A stretch of 50,868 nt of DNA from contig CAKZRW010000087.1 in the NCBI GenBank assembly GCA_937148845.1, forward strand, positions 1 to 50,868, in the 5' to 3' direction. Below the pieces are notes generated by a model that was given only the letters and a program-made list of their open reading frames with translations, searched no databases and was not told the DNA's origin. The translations under genes were made by a program, and so were the position numbers. Source of the stretch: an uncultured Actinomycetes bacterium. Its GTDB lineage: Bacteria > Actinomycetota > Thermoleophilia > RBG-16-64-13. Below, piece by piece: positions 8,109 to 17,143 of the stretch. The stretch's first letter is position 1; every line of letters begins with the position of its first letter.

Positions 8109-11033
8109 ATGTGGGTTGCTTTGATACACAACACCGCTCTGCTGATTGCTCTTACCGCCCTCTATAGCTTCGCGTCTCGGCTACGCGAGAAGCACGCGGT
8201 CTGGTTCACAATGTGCGCCGGACTTGTGTTTGGAGCCATTGCAGTAGCCGGCATGATGATGCCCGTAAAGTGCGCGCCGGGGATCATCTACGACGGACGG
8301 TCCATCGTGCTTTCCCTGGCCGGGCTCTTCGGCGGACCGATACCTGCAGGCATCGCGGTGGTCATTGCCGGCGCCTATCGAGCTATGCTGGGGGGAGCGG
8401 GTGTCTGGGCAGGGCTTGCCACGATCGTGGGCTCGCCACTTGTCGGCCTTGTCTTCCGCCGCTTATACCGGGTAAGCGCGGACAGGCCGGGAATTCTGGG
8501 CTTGTACATCGCTGGTTTCGCCACCCATGTGGTGATGCTCCTCTGCCAGCTGGCGTTCTTGCCTCGTAATGTGGCGGTCACGACTGCGGGAGACGTGTGG
8601 CTGCCCGTCGTATTGATTTTTCCGATCGCCACTGTGTTCGCAGGCGTGTTACTCCAGAGCGAGGAGCGGCGCTGGCTGGCTGAGAAGGAGCTCATCAGGA
8701 GCCGGGACATACTTCTGCAGTCACAGTCGATAGGAAGGGTGGGAACCTGGGAACTGGATCTGACCCGCGACTCCCTGCAGTGGTCCGACGAAGTCTTTCG
8801 CATTTTCGGCGTGGAGCCGGGCACGTTCGCTGGCACGTACGAAGCGTTCCTAGAGTGCATTCACCCCGGCGATCGCGAGGCCGTCAACGCAGCTTACTCA
8901 AGCTCAGTCGATAAGGGGCAAGAGGGCTATGAGACCGAACATCGCATCATCCGCGCGGATACCGGGGCCACCCGATGGGTGCACGAGAAGTGCATACACT
9001 TGAGGGACGCGAAGGGGCGCATCGTCCGCTCGATCGGCTTCGTGCAGGACATCACCGAGCGAAAGCAGTCTGAGTCTGAGCTTGAGCAGGCCAAGCAGTT
9101 TGCCGAGGACCTGATAAGCACGGCCAACGTGCTTTTCGTGCACCTGGACTACGATGGACGAGTGGTGAGTCTAAACCAAGCGGCCGAAGAGATCACGGGT
9201 TATCGTCTAGAGGAACTGAAGGGCAAGAGCTGGTTCGACACCCTGGTTCCCAAGGAGCGCTTTCCGCATGTCTGGGAGATGTTCGACCGCGCGAGAGTGA
9301 GCGGCGTTCTTCCCCGGTCATTTGAGAACCCGATCGTCACTAAGACTGGTGAAGAGCGCCAAATAGTCTGGCGTAACAGCCCGCTCCGCCAGGGAGGCAA
9401 GCTGGTGGGCACTATCTCGTTCGGGCTCGATGTCACCGAGCGTAAACGCGCTGAGGAGGCGCTCCAAGAGAGCGAACAACGTTTATCCCTGGCCCTGCAG
9501 ATGGCCCGCGCTGGTCACTGGGATTATGACGTGGCCACTGACACGTTCTCGTTCAATGACAACTTCTATCGCATGGTCCGAACAACGGCAGACCAGATGG
9601 GCGGATACCGGATGTCATCGGCCGAGTACGCCCGCAGGTTTGTGCACCCTGATGATGCCCATCTGGTGGCCGCCGAGATAAGAGAAGCGCTAGAGACCAA
9701 CGATCCGGCCTACAGCCGGCAACTGGAGCATCGCTTTCTCTATGCGGACGGCCAGGTTGGGTATATGGCGGTCCGCTTCGCCATTGTGAAAGATGCCGAA
9801 GGCCGCACCGTCCGGACCTATGGGGTCAACCAGGACATAACCGACCAGAAGCTGGCGGAGCAGGAGCGGGTGAGATTGCAGGAGCAGCTGCAGCAAGCCC
9901 AGAAGCTCGAGTCCATCGGTCGCCTTGCTGGTGGTATAGCTCATGACTTCAACAACATACTGAGTGTCATCCTGGGGTACGGCACCACCGTCCTCAGCGA
10001 ACTGCCTGTGGACAGTCCGTTGCGCGCAGACATGACGGAGATCTTGACCGCCGGCGAACGGGCGGTGGCCCTTGTCCGCCAGCTCCTTGCTTTCAGTAGG
10101 AAGGAAGCCTTGGCACCTGTGCTGCTCGACCTGAACGATCTTGTGCGCAACCTAGAGAAGATGCTTTGCCGCCTGATCGGGGCGAACATCGCCCTCGAGT
10201 TGTCGCTGGACGAGCATCTTGGCACTGTCTTGGCTGACTCCAACCGTCTCGAGCAGGTGATAGTGAACCTGGTAGTGAACGCTTGCGATGCCATGCCTAA
10301 GGGCGGCAAGCTGCTCATCGAGACTGCAAATGCCAACCTGGACGAGACCTATGCCGCCACCCATCCGGAGGTGAAGTCCGGGGACTATGTACTGCTGGCG
10401 GTCACTGACACCGGACACGGCATGACGCCTGAGGTCAAAGAACACATTTTCGAACCTTTCTTTACTACCAAACAAAGAGGGACCGGGACCGGTCTCGGTC
10501 TCTCCACCGTCTGGAGGATCGTGAAACAGTCAGGCGGTCACATATCGGTGTACTCGGAAGTGGGCAAGGGAACTACGTTCCGGATCTACTTGCCCCGCGC
10601 CGAGGGTGGGGTAGCGCGGGAGGTGGTGGCACCAGAGGGGGTGCCGCCGGGCTTCTCGAGGGAAGATAAGCACATCCTTGTGGTTGAGGACGACGAGTCG
10701 TTGCGCAAGTTGATGACGGGTTCTCTTTCGAGGCTGGGTTATCGGGTCACGGCAGCGGCTGACGGTACCGAGGCTCTAAGACTGGTGGAGGAAGAAGGGT
10801 TGCAGCCCGACCTGGTTCTCACCGATCTCATCATGCCTAACCTGAGCGGCAAAGACCTGGTCGAGCAACTGAGGCGCAGAAGGCCGCAACAGGCAGTCCT
10901 TTACATGTCGGGTTACTCAGAAGACGCCCTGGCTCTCGGCGCTAGTCTACCCCCCGGTACTCTCTTCATCGAGAAGCCCTTCAGTCTGGACAGATTGGCG
11001 GCCAAGATTCACGAAGCGTTGGCACAAGGCTGA
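8109..11033 (+). CDS. Membrane hybrid histidine kinase (5TM-LytS type, 3 PAS, REC)
   Basis: A 974-residue sensor. Residues 1-190 form a multi-helix membrane domain of the 5TM-5TMR_LYT type, with the signature CAPGIIYDGRSIVLSLAGLF and GAYRAMLGGAGVWAG. Three PAS domains follow (about 211-322, 333-450, 458-584), each ending in an IT/VT-(E/D)RK/QK type junction. HisKA has the phospho-acceptor His612 in IGRLAGGIAHDFNNILSV. The HATPase domain has its G2 box GTGTGLGLSTVWRIV near 791-805. A C-terminal receiver (about 855-974) holds VVEDDES, the acceptor Asp906 in LTDLIMP, and the EKPF Lys. It is a self-contained phosphorelay whose output partner is not in the window. It sits alone between the two halves of the menaquinone gene set, so a redox or quinone-related signal is conceivable but unproven. 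No good SD precedes the ATG. Confidence 0.93.
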   Translation: MWVALIHNTALLIALTALYSFASRLREKHAVWFTMCAGLVFGAIAVAGMMMPVKCAPGIIYDGRSIVLSLAGLFGGPIPAGIAVVIAGAYRAMLGGAGVWAGLATIVGSPLVGLVFRRLYRVSADRPGILGLYIAGFATHVVMLLCQLAFLPRNVAVTTAGDVWLPVVLIFPIATVFAGVLLQSEERRWLAEKELIRSRDILLQSQSIGRVGTWELDLTRDSLQWSDEVFRIFGVEPGTFAGTYEAFLECIHPGDREAVNAAYSSSVDKGQEGYETEHRIIRADTGATRWVHEKCIHLRDAKGRIVRSIGFVQDITERKQSESELEQAKQFAEDLISTANVLFVHLDYDGRVVSLNQAAEEITGYRLEELKGKSWFDTLVPKERFPHVWEMFDRARVSGVLPRSFENPIVTKTGEERQIVWRNSPLRQGGKLVGTISFGLDVTERKRAEEALQESEQRLSLALQMARAGHWDYDVATDTFSFNDNFYRMVRTTADQMGGYRMSSAEYARRFVHPDDAHLVAAEIREALETNDPAYSRQLEHRFLYADGQVGYMAVRFAIVKDAEGRTVRTYGVNQDITDQKLAEQERVRLQEQLQQAQKLESIGRLAGGIAHDFNNILSVILGYGTTVLSELPVDSPLRADMTEILTAGERAVALVRQLLAFSRKEALAPVLLDLNDLVRNLEKMLCRLIGANIALELSLDEHLGTVLADSNRLEQVIVNLVVNACDAMPKGGKLLIETANANLDETYAATHPEVKSGDYVLLAVTDTGHGMTPEVKEHIFEPFFTTKQRGTGTGLGLSTVWRIVKQSGGHISVYSEVGKGTTFRIYLPRAEGGVAREVVAPEGVPPGFSREDKHILVVEDDESLRKLMTGSLSRLGYRVTAAADGTEALRLVEEEGLQPDLVLTDLIMPNLSGKDLVEQLRRRRPQQAVLYMSGYSEDALALGASLPPGTLFIEKPFSLDRLAAKIHEALAQG

Positions 11034-11144
11034 CGGCCCGGACCAGTTTCTTCGGAGCCGTGTGATTCCCCTCGCGGTGGTGGCATCATCCCAGGTGTGT
11101 CCACTGCGCCTAGGGTGGGCGGCCGCCCTGCCTAGCCCTCGTGC

Positions 11145-11160
11145 TAGACTCCGCTTTATG
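11145..11160 (+). promoter_or_regulatory. -10 box next to mqnE start, leaderless-type
   Basis: TAGACT at 11145-11150 is followed by seven bases and the mqnE ATG (11158). No SD exists upstream of that ATG, so transcription probably starts at or next to the start codon. No matching -35 was found; a GGGCGGCCGCCC palindrome lies at 11116-11127, where a -35 would be. Confidence 0.45.
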
Positions 11161-12282
11161 TCCACTGAAGCGTCTCCAGATCCTCTCGCCGCCATCGAGG
11201 CGAAAGTCGAACGGGGAGAGCGGCTTACCGCCGCCGACGGGATAGCTCTGTTCGAGTCGCCCCAGCTCTTACGGGTCGGCCGTTTGGCGGACCAGGTGCG
11301 GCGGGGAAAGGCAGGAGACGATGTCTACTTCGTGGTCAACCGTCACATCAACTACACCAACGTCTGCCGCAACCGCTGCCGCTTCTGCGCTTTCTCGCGT
11401 GACGAGGGTGAACCGGGAGCTTACACGCTGACGGTCGAAGAAGTGCTCGCGAAGGCGGGGGAAGCTCTGGCAGAAGGTGCCACCGAGATACACATCGTGG
11501 GGGGTGAAAATCCGCGGCTGCCCTACGCGGACATGCGGGCCATGGTCGCCGGTATCCGGCGGATGGCGCCGGATGTGCACATCAAGGCTTTCACCGCCTC
11601 TGAGATCGCCTGCTTTGCTGAGAAAGAAGGTGTCACTCCCGAGGCCATCCTGCGCGATCTCAAGGAAGCAGGCCTCGACAGTCTTCCGGGTGGGGGAGCA
11701 GAGATCCTGTCGCAGCGGGTAAGAGCTGCGGTCTGCCCGGCGAAGATCTCGGGTGAAGAGTGGTTGGCCATCCACGAGACCGCACACCGGCTGGGACTCC
11801 GCACCAACGCCACCATGCTCTACGGGCATGTGGAGACCGTGGCCGAGCGCGTGGATCATCTGCTTCGCTTGCGGGAGCTGCAAGACCGGACAGGAGGCTT
11901 CCAAGCTTTCATTCCGCTCGCTTTTCAACCGGGGCGGAGCGCGCTCTCGCATCTTCCGGGACCTACTGGGGTCGACGACCTGAAGACCCTGGCGGTCGCT
12001 CGTCTGCTCCTCGACAACTTCCCGGCCATCAAGACCTACTGGGTCATGACCGGGATCAAGTTGGCCCAGACCGCTCTTTTCTTCGGTGCCAACGACATGG
12101 ATGGCACCGTGGTCGAAGAGGTGATCTCGCTGCTTTCGGGAGCGGATTACGGACAGGCGATGCCCAAGGCCGAGCTGATACGCGTGATCCACGACGTAGG
12201 ACGACCGGCGGTCGAGCGGGATGGAGCCTATCGGGTGCTCCGTCGGTACGAACCGCCGGGCGACAAGGAGGCTGAGGTATGA
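11158..12282 (+). CDS. mqnE: Aminodeoxyfutalosine synthase MqnE
   Basis: A 374-residue radical SAM enzyme that joins SAM to 3-[(1-carboxyvinyl)oxy]benzoate to make aminodeoxyfutalosine, the step after MqnA. The [4Fe-4S] motif CxxxCxxC is at Cys70, Cys74 and Cys77 within [49 protein letters not shown] and TNATMLYGHVET are typical of the MqnE/MqnC/CofH group; the NRHIN prefix and the GxYTL run after the cluster favour MqnE over MqnC. An in-frame ORF reaches back to 11062, but the ATG at 11158 fits the family's length and the adjoining -10 box. Its stop overlaps the mqnA ATG by 4 bases. Confidence 0.92.
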   Translation: MSTEASPDPLAAIEAKVERGERLTAADGIALFESPQLLRVGRLADQVRRGKAGDDVYFVVNRHINYTNVCRNRCRFCAFSRDEGEPGAYTLTVEEVLAKAGEALAEGATEIHIVGGENPRLPYADMRAMVAGIRRMAPDVHIKAFTASEIACFAEKEGVTPEAILRDLKEAGLDSLPGGGAEILSQRVRAAVCPAKISGEEWLAIHETAHRLGLRTNATMLYGHVETVAERVDHLLRLRELQDRTGGFQAFIPLAFQPGRSALSHLPGPTGVDDLKTLAVARLLLDNFPAIKTYWVMTGIKLAQTALFFGANDMDGTVVEEVISLLSGADYGQAMPKAELIRVIHDVGRPAVERDGAYRVLRRYEPPGDKEAEV

Positions 12283-13193
12283 CCGTGCGCGTGGGTCATA
12301 TCGGGTTTCTCAATTGTTTTCCCCTCTATCACGGGTTGGAGCACAACGGACTGCTTCTGGCTGGCCGCGAGCTGGACCTTCCGGAACGGCCTGGGATCAA
12401 GCTGGTGCCCGGCGTGCCCACGGACCTTAATCGCATGCTGCTCGACGGCGAGATAGACTTCGGCCCCATCAGCTCTATAGCCTACGGTCGCCATTACCGT
12501 GCTCTCTTGCTGTCCCGCCATCTCAGTATCTCGTCGGAAGGCGCGGTGGACAGCATCCAGTTGGTCTCTCGTCATCCCCTAGAAGAGATCGAGAGCGTGG
12601 CCCTCACTCCCCAGAGCGCTACTTCGGTAGCTCTGCTCAAGACCTTGCTGAAGCTCCGCTTTCGGCGGGCTGTCGATTATGGTCGGCTGGAGGGGTCCGT
12701 GAGCGAGGCCCTGCGGCATTATGACGCCGTGCTCTTGATCGGGGACCAGGGTCTTGACGCTCTCTACTTTCCCCTCGCCGGCACCGAGTGCCACGACCTG
12801 GGCGCGCTGTGGCAAGAGTGGACGGGCCTGCCCATGGTCTATGCGGTGTGGGCGGCTCGCGAGGAACATGTGCGCGGCAACGGGCGGGAACTGATGGAGG
12901 TGGAGCGGGAGCTGGTGAGCTGCATGGATTATGGTCGCGAGCACCTCCCCGAAGTGGTGGAGGCCGCGCGCAGCCGGTCTCGTCTGGACCGGGCCGGGCT
13001 CACGCGTTACTTCGGGGTACTGCGGTACGACTTCGGCGAGGAGTATCAGGCCGGTCTGCGCCGGTTCTACGCACTGGCCCACGAGGCCGGTGAGCTTCCC
13101 GAGCTACCGGAGCTTCGCTTCATCGACGAGTACGTCGGTGTTGCGGACAGAGCCCGCGTCGAGCCGCGCTCAGCGGGAGAGGGGAAGCCATGA
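12279..13193 (+). CDS. mqnA: Chorismate dehydratase MqnA
   Basis: A 304-residue MqnA/MqnD-fold protein that converts chorismate to 3-[(1-carboxyvinyl)oxy]benzoate. Family features are the N-terminal VGHIGFLNCFPLYHGL, the PTDLNRMLLDGEIDFGPISSIAYGRH segment, SVALTPQSATSVALLKTLL, and LLIGDQGLD...HDLGALWQEWTGLPMVYAVWAAR. MqnA rather than MqnD is indicated by the ISSIAYG segment and its position between mqnE and mqnC. It overlaps both neighbours through ATGA junctions (12279 and 13190), the sign of a tightly coupled operon. Confidence 0.92.
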   Translation: MTVRVGHIGFLNCFPLYHGLEHNGLLLAGRELDLPERPGIKLVPGVPTDLNRMLLDGEIDFGPISSIAYGRHYRALLLSRHLSISSEGAVDSIQLVSRHPLEEIESVALTPQSATSVALLKTLLKLRFRRAVDYGRLEGSVSEALRHYDAVLLIGDQGLDALYFPLAGTECHDLGALWQEWTGLPMVYAVWAAREEHVRGNGRELMEVERELVSCMDYGREHLPEVVEAARSRSRLDRAGLTRYFGVLRYDFGEEYQAGLRRFYALAHEAGELPELPELRFIDEYVGVADRARVEPRSAGEGKP

Positions 13194-14242
13194 ACCGTCT
13201 CACCGACCGAGAGGCGCTCGAGCTCCTTCGCTCCCGCGACCTCCTTGCGGTCGGGGCGCTGGCCCACGAGAGGCGGGAGCAGATGGTGCCCGGAAGACGG
13301 GTCACCTACGTGATCGACCGTAACATCAACTACACCAACGTGTGCGTGTCGGGCTGCCGCTTCTGCGCTTTTCACCGGCCGCCCGGGTCTCCTGAGGCTT
13401 ACCTCCTTTCCCGGGAGACCATCTTCCAGAAGATCGAAGAGACCCTGGCCCTAGGCGGGACGGCCATCATGATGCAGGGAGGGCTCCACCCTGGGCTCGA
13501 CGTGACTTACTTCGAAGACCTTTTCCGCGCTATCAAGGCGCGCTACGACATCACCATCCACTCTTTGTCGGCACCGGAAGTCCTGCACATCGCCCAGGTA
13601 AGCGGACTTAGCGTCCGCGAGGTGCTCAGGCGGTTGAAAGCGGCAGGACTGGATTCACTACCGGGTGGTGGCGCGGAGATCCTGGTCGACCGGGTGCGGG
13701 AAGAGCTTTCCCCCGGCAAAGCTAGTACCCGCGCCTGGCTGCAAGTGATGCGCGAAGCCCATCTGCTTGGCATCCCCGGCACTGCCACCATGATGTTCGG
13801 TAGCGTGGAGACCCTGGCAGACCGGATAGCCCACCTGCGGGCCATCCGCGACCTACAGGAGGAGACGGGCGGCTTTCGCGCGTTCATCCCTTGGAGTTTT
13901 CAAGCCGGCAACACACCACTTGCGGCGCATGCCAAGCAGGCGACAGGGGTAGACTACCTGATGACGTTGGCGGTGTCGCGGCTCTATCTCGATAACATCC
14001 CGCACATCCAGGCTTCCTGGGTCACTCAGGGGCTCAGACTGGGCCAGGTGGCTCTTCACTTCGGGGCCGACGATCTGGGCAGTACCATGATCGAGGAGAA
14101 CGTGGTGGCGGCTACCGGTCTCCGGGTGAAGGCAAACCAGGAAGACTTGGAATATGCCATCCGCCAAGCCGGGTTTGAGCCGGCCCAGCGTTATACTGAC
14201 TACACGCTGGTAGGCGCGGCCGGCGAACCAGCGAAGGCGTAG
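13190..14242 (+). CDS. mqnC: Cyclic dehypoxanthinyl futalosine synthase MqnC
   Basis: A 350-residue radical SAM enzyme that cyclises dehypoxanthine futalosine. The cluster motif is at Cys52, Cys56 and Cys59 in [71 protein letters not shown] and [16 protein letters not shown] are strong MqnC signatures. Overall it parallels the mqnE product, as expected for these sister enzymes. The genes for the hydrolase/deaminase and MqnD steps are not in the window. The gene ends 29 bases before pdxS. Confidence 0.94.
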   Translation: MNRLTDREALELLRSRDLLAVGALAHERREQMVPGRRVTYVIDRNINYTNVCVSGCRFCAFHRPPGSPEAYLLSRETIFQKIEETLALGGTAIMMQGGLHPGLDVTYFEDLFRAIKARYDITIHSLSAPEVLHIAQVSGLSVREVLRRLKAAGLDSLPGGGAEILVDRVREELSPGKASTRAWLQVMREAHLLGIPGTATMMFGSVETLADRIAHLRAIRDLQEETGGFRAFIPWSFQAGNTPLAAHAKQATGVDYLMTLAVSRLYLDNIPHIQASWVTQGLRLGQVALHFGADDLGSTMIEENVVAATGLRVKANQEDLEYAIRQAGFEPAQRYTDYTLVGAAGEPAKA

Positions 14243-14271
14243 AAGCAGCTCAAGGAGGGCAAGAAAGCACG

Positions 14272-15159
14272 GTGGAAAGACAGATCGGGACACTCAGAGT
14301 CAAGACCGGGCTGGCGGAGATGCTGAAGGGCGGGGTGATCATGGATGTCACCACTGCCGAGCAGGCTCGTATCGCCGAGGAAGCAGGGGCCTGTGCTGTG
14401 ATGGCCCTGGAGCGGGTGCCGGCCGATATCCGCAAGGAGGGGGGAGTGGCGCGGATGGCCGATCCCGAGAAGATCCTAGAGATCAAAGAAGCGGTCAGCA
14501 TCCCGGTCATGGCCAAAGCCCGCATCGGTCATTTCGTCGAGGCCCAGATCCTACAAGCCCTTGAGGTCGACTACATCGATGAGAGCGAGGTCCTTACCCC
14601 GGCGGACGAACTCCACCACATCAACAAGTGGGAGTTCACGGTGCCTTTCGTATGCGGGGCGGTCAACCTGGGCGAGGCTTTGCGCCGCATTAACGAAGGG
14701 GCGGCCATGATCCGCACCAAAGGAGAAGCGGGCACGGGCAACGTAGTGGAAGCGGTGCGGCATATGCGGACGATCATGAGCGAGATCCGGGCTCTCACCG
14801 CCATGGACGAAGACGAGCTCTATCGAGCGGCCAAGGAGCTGCAGGCCCCTTACGATCTCGTGGCCTGGGTGGCTGAGCACGGGAGGCTCCCCGTGGTCAA
14901 CTTCTCGGCGGGCGGCATCGCCACTCCGGCCGACGCTGCTCTCATGATGCAGTTGGGAGCAGACGGGATCTTCGTGGGTTCCGGTATCTTCAAGAGCGCC
15001 GATCCCGCGAAGAGAGCCAAGGCCATCGTGGAAGCCACCACCCACTTCCGCGACCCCGAGATCCTCGCCCGGGTATCCCGCGGGCTGGGAGAGGCCATGC
15101 CGGGTCTGGAGATCGGGGCCATCGCCCAGGAGGGCCTGCTGCAGCACCGTGGCTGGTAG
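14272..15159 (+). CDS. pdxS: Pyridoxal 5'-phosphate synthase subunit PdxS
   Basis: A 295-residue (beta/alpha)8 lyase subunit that builds PLP from ribose 5-phosphate, glyceraldehyde 3-phosphate and PdxT-derived ammonia. Almost every family block is present: [37 protein letters not shown], the catalytic Lys in [29 protein letters not shown], the phosphate-binding [16 protein letters not shown] with the second active Lys just before it, and [11 protein letters not shown]. It starts with GTG at 14272, with AAGGAGGG about 13 bases upstream. It overlaps pdxT by 11 bases, so both subunits should be made together. Confidence 0.97.
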   Translation: MERQIGTLRVKTGLAEMLKGGVIMDVTTAEQARIAEEAGACAVMALERVPADIRKEGGVARMADPEKILEIKEAVSIPVMAKARIGHFVEAQILQALEVDYIDESEVLTPADELHHINKWEFTVPFVCGAVNLGEALRRINEGAAMIRTKGEAGTGNVVEAVRHMRTIMSEIRALTAMDEDELYRAAKELQAPYDLVAWVAEHGRLPVVNFSAGGIATPADAALMMQLGADGIFVGSGIFKSADPAKRAKAIVEATTHFRDPEILARVSRGLGEAMPGLEIGAIAQEGLLQHRGW

Positions 15160-15769
15160 CGTAGAGTCGGCCCGCCGGTCTTCCCCCGAGATCGGGGTAC
15201 TGGCCCTGCAGGGGGCCTTCCGTGAGCACGCCCACATGCTGGCGCGACTTGGCGTCGCTACGCGCGAAGTGCGCCTCCAGGAAGACCTGGAAGGTCTCGA
15301 TGGATTGATCATCCCCGGGGGTGAGAGCACGACCATGGGTCGGTTGATGGCGGAGTTCGACCTGGTGGAGGCCCTTCGGGCCTTTGCGCGTAGGCGGCCC
15401 GTTCTTGGCACTTGCGCCGGTCTCATCATAATGGCCAGTCGGACCACTCAAGGCCGGCAGCCGTTGCTCGGTCTCCTTGACATCACCGTGCGCCGGAACG
15501 CTTTTGGGAGCCAGGTGCACAGTTTCGAAGCCGACGTGGAGCTCGACCTTGGGCCAAGGACTGAGCGACAGACTTTCCCGGGTGTCTTCATCCGGGCTCC
15601 TTGGGTGGAGGAGTGGGGGCCCGGGGTCCGGGTGATCGCCCGCTGCGGGGAGCGGGTAGTGGGGGTCGAGCAGGGCGCCTTGTTGGGGGTGGCCTTTCAC
15701 CCGGAACTCACCCAGGATATGCGGATCCACGAACACTTCCTGCGGTTGGTCTCCGCTGCTCGGCGATAG
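15149..15769 (+). CDS. pdxT: Pyridoxal 5'-phosphate synthase glutaminase PdxT
   Basis: A 206-residue class I glutamine amidotransferase that feeds ammonia to PdxS. It shows [17 protein letters not shown], the [11 protein letters not shown] loop, the nucleophile Cys89 in [15 protein letters not shown], and the His/Glu of the catalytic triad in AFHPELTQD. The start GTG at 15149 lies inside the end of pdxS, with AGGAGGG about 13 bases upstream (also within pdxS). About 12 extra residues precede the conserved core. It is followed by the structured region before the nucleoside transporter. Confidence 0.96.
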   Translation: MAGSVESARRSSPEIGVLALQGAFREHAHMLARLGVATREVRLQEDLEGLDGLIIPGGESTTMGRLMAEFDLVEALRAFARRRPVLGTCAGLIIMASRTTQGRQPLLGLLDITVRRNAFGSQVHSFEADVELDLGPRTERQTFPGVFIRAPWVEEWGPGVRVIARCGERVVGVEQGALLGVAFHPELTQDMRIHEHFLRLVSAARR

Positions 15770-15771
15770 CT

Positions 15772-15909
15772 GCCCGGGATACTAGCAGCCGATGCTGCCG
15801 GCCCGGGTCTACTCACGGGCTGTGTGTCGGCAGGCTACACTATGACGCAGTAAAGCGCCTGCTGGAAAAGCTCTGGGCAGGAAAGGGTAAGAGAGGGCTG
15901 CAACAGCCC
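15772..15909 (+). ncRNA. Structured leader with alternative hairpins
   Basis: The 174 bases between pdxT and the Bmp gene can fold two exclusive ways. Fold A pairs CCCGGG (15773-15778) with CCCGGG (15802-15807) around an inner GCAGC/GCTGC hairpin (15785-15798). Fold B pairs CTGCCG (15795-15800) with CGGCAG (15828-15833) and GCCCG (15801-15805) with CGGGC (15816-15820), using the same bases. Two more hairpins follow: CCTGC/GCAGG (15858-15881) and GGGCTG-CAA-CAGCCC (15895-15909), just before the SD (AGGAGGGG). This suits an attenuator or riboswitch controlling the transporter, or a terminator for pdxT. It matches no riboswitch consensus I know. Confidence 0.4.
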
Positions 15910-15943
15910 AGCGTGACAGAGGGCGGAGCACAGGAGGGGCCGA

Positions 15944-17125
15944 GTGGCTGCCAGTGATTCGACTAGAGGCGCGCATCGCTTCGCGCGAAGACCGGAACGC
16001 CGGAATTCTCCGGGTCTGCTGTGTACCGGTCGCGCGGTTTTCATACCGTTCGTGTCCGCGGTCTTTGCTCTGGCGGCGGTGATGCTCTTTGTCGGGGCCT
16101 GCCGCACGGCCACGGTGACCACCACTAGCGAAGCGAGCAACGAGACCCTGACCTCGGTTGTGCCGGAGTCAGGTCTGCCTCGCCAGATCGCCATCATCAG
16201 CCCGGAGAAAGCCAACGATTTCGGCTGGAACCAACAAGGCGTGGAGTCGGTGAAGGCGGTAGCGGCTGAGATCGGAGCTGAGGTCTTGGTCTCCGACGGA
16301 GCAGGCTACGACGACATCGCTCCTATCTACCGCCAATTGGTGGCGGCGGGGGCAGACTGGATGGTGCTGTGGGCGAGTGGCTACAACACTGTTGGCAAGC
16401 AGTTGGCTCAGGAGACCAAGACGCGCACGGTGCTGGTGGGGGCCTTCGAGACCGGACTAGTCCCCGATCTTTGCACTGATTTCGAAACCCAGGCTCAAGA
16501 CGGCGCCTACCTAGCCGGGGTAGTCGCTGCCCTGATGAGTAAGTCAGGGACAGTCGGGATAGTCTCCTCCGCCGACGATGAGAACTGGAACAAGATGGCG
16601 GGCGGTTTCATCGCCGGGGTCAGGGCTACCCGACCTCAGGTTCTCATCCGGCTGGCGCAGGTTGGCCAGGCTGCCTATGCGGATGCCGCGGCTGGCAAGC
16701 GGGTGACGGAGAGCGTGATAGCCACCGGGGCGGACGTCATCCTGGGGATGGGCGACGGCTCCTCTTTCGGCATGATCCAGGCGGTGGAGAATGCCACTCC
16801 GCCGGGCGGCGCCGATAAGGTCTGGTTCATCGATGTCATCGGGGATAAGAGTATCTTGGACACCAGGGGGATCCTTCTTACTTCGGTGGTATGGGATTAC
16901 CGGCCGCTTCTCCGGGCGGCTCTGGCCGAGATGAAGGCCGGGACTTATGGAGACAGCGTCGGCTATCTCGACCTTGGCAATGGCGGTATAGGGTTGCTCA
17001 AGAGCGACAAGATCCCCGCTGAGATCTGGCAGGCGGTTGAAGCGGCCAAAGTGAGGATCACTGATGGCTCCGTCGAGGTACCGGTGATCTACAAGAAGAG
17101 CGATCTGGAAGCCCTGGTCGACTGA
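15944..17125 (+). CDS. BMP-family nucleoside-binding lipoprotein
   Basis: A 393-residue substrate-binding lipoprotein of the BmpA/PnrA/Med family, the receptor of nucleoside ABC importers. After a basic leader, a hydrophobic segment (VFIPFVSAVFALAAVMLFVGAC) ends in a lipobox with Cys53 as the lipidated residue. The mature part contains AIISPEKANDFGWNQQGVESVK, GYDDIAPIYRQLVAAGADWM, FETQAQDGAYLAGVVAALMSKSGTVGIV and a GMGDGSSFGMIQAV loop, all typical of the family. The GTG at 15944 follows AGGAGGGG; a start closer to the signal peptide is possible since the first 25 residues are unusual. An ATPase and two permeases follow, completing the importer. Confidence 0.9.
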   Translation: MAASDSTRGAHRFARRPERRNSPGLLCTGRAVFIPFVSAVFALAAVMLFVGACRTATVTTTSEASNETLTSVVPESGLPRQIAIISPEKANDFGWNQQGVESVKAVAAEIGAEVLVSDGAGYDDIAPIYRQLVAAGADWMVLWASGYNTVGKQLAQETKTRTVLVGAFETGLVPDLCTDFETQAQDGAYLAGVVAALMSKSGTVGIVSSADDENWNKMAGGFIAGVRATRPQVLIRLAQVGQAAYADAAAGKRVTESVIATGADVILGMGDGSSFGMIQAVENATPPGGADKVWFIDVIGDKSILDTRGILLTSVVWDYRPLLRAALAEMKAGTYGDSVGYLDLGNGGIGLLKSDKIPAEIWQAVEAAKVRITDGSVEVPVIYKKSDLEALVD

Positions 17126-17143
17126 CATCGGGTAGGTGGGGCT

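Noticed and set aside
11269-12192. A 307-codon - strand frame opposite mqnE
   Set aside because: mqnE is certain from its radical SAM motif; the antisense frame has no family features.
14551-15736. Overlapping - strand frames (298 and 248 codons) opposite pdxS and pdxT
   Set aside because: Both are shadows of two firmly identified genes.
15772-15943. Known riboswitch class (purine, TPP, cobalamin, glycine) or RNase P/SRP RNA
   Set aside because: The helices are real, but none of the conserved core sequences of those RNAs was found.
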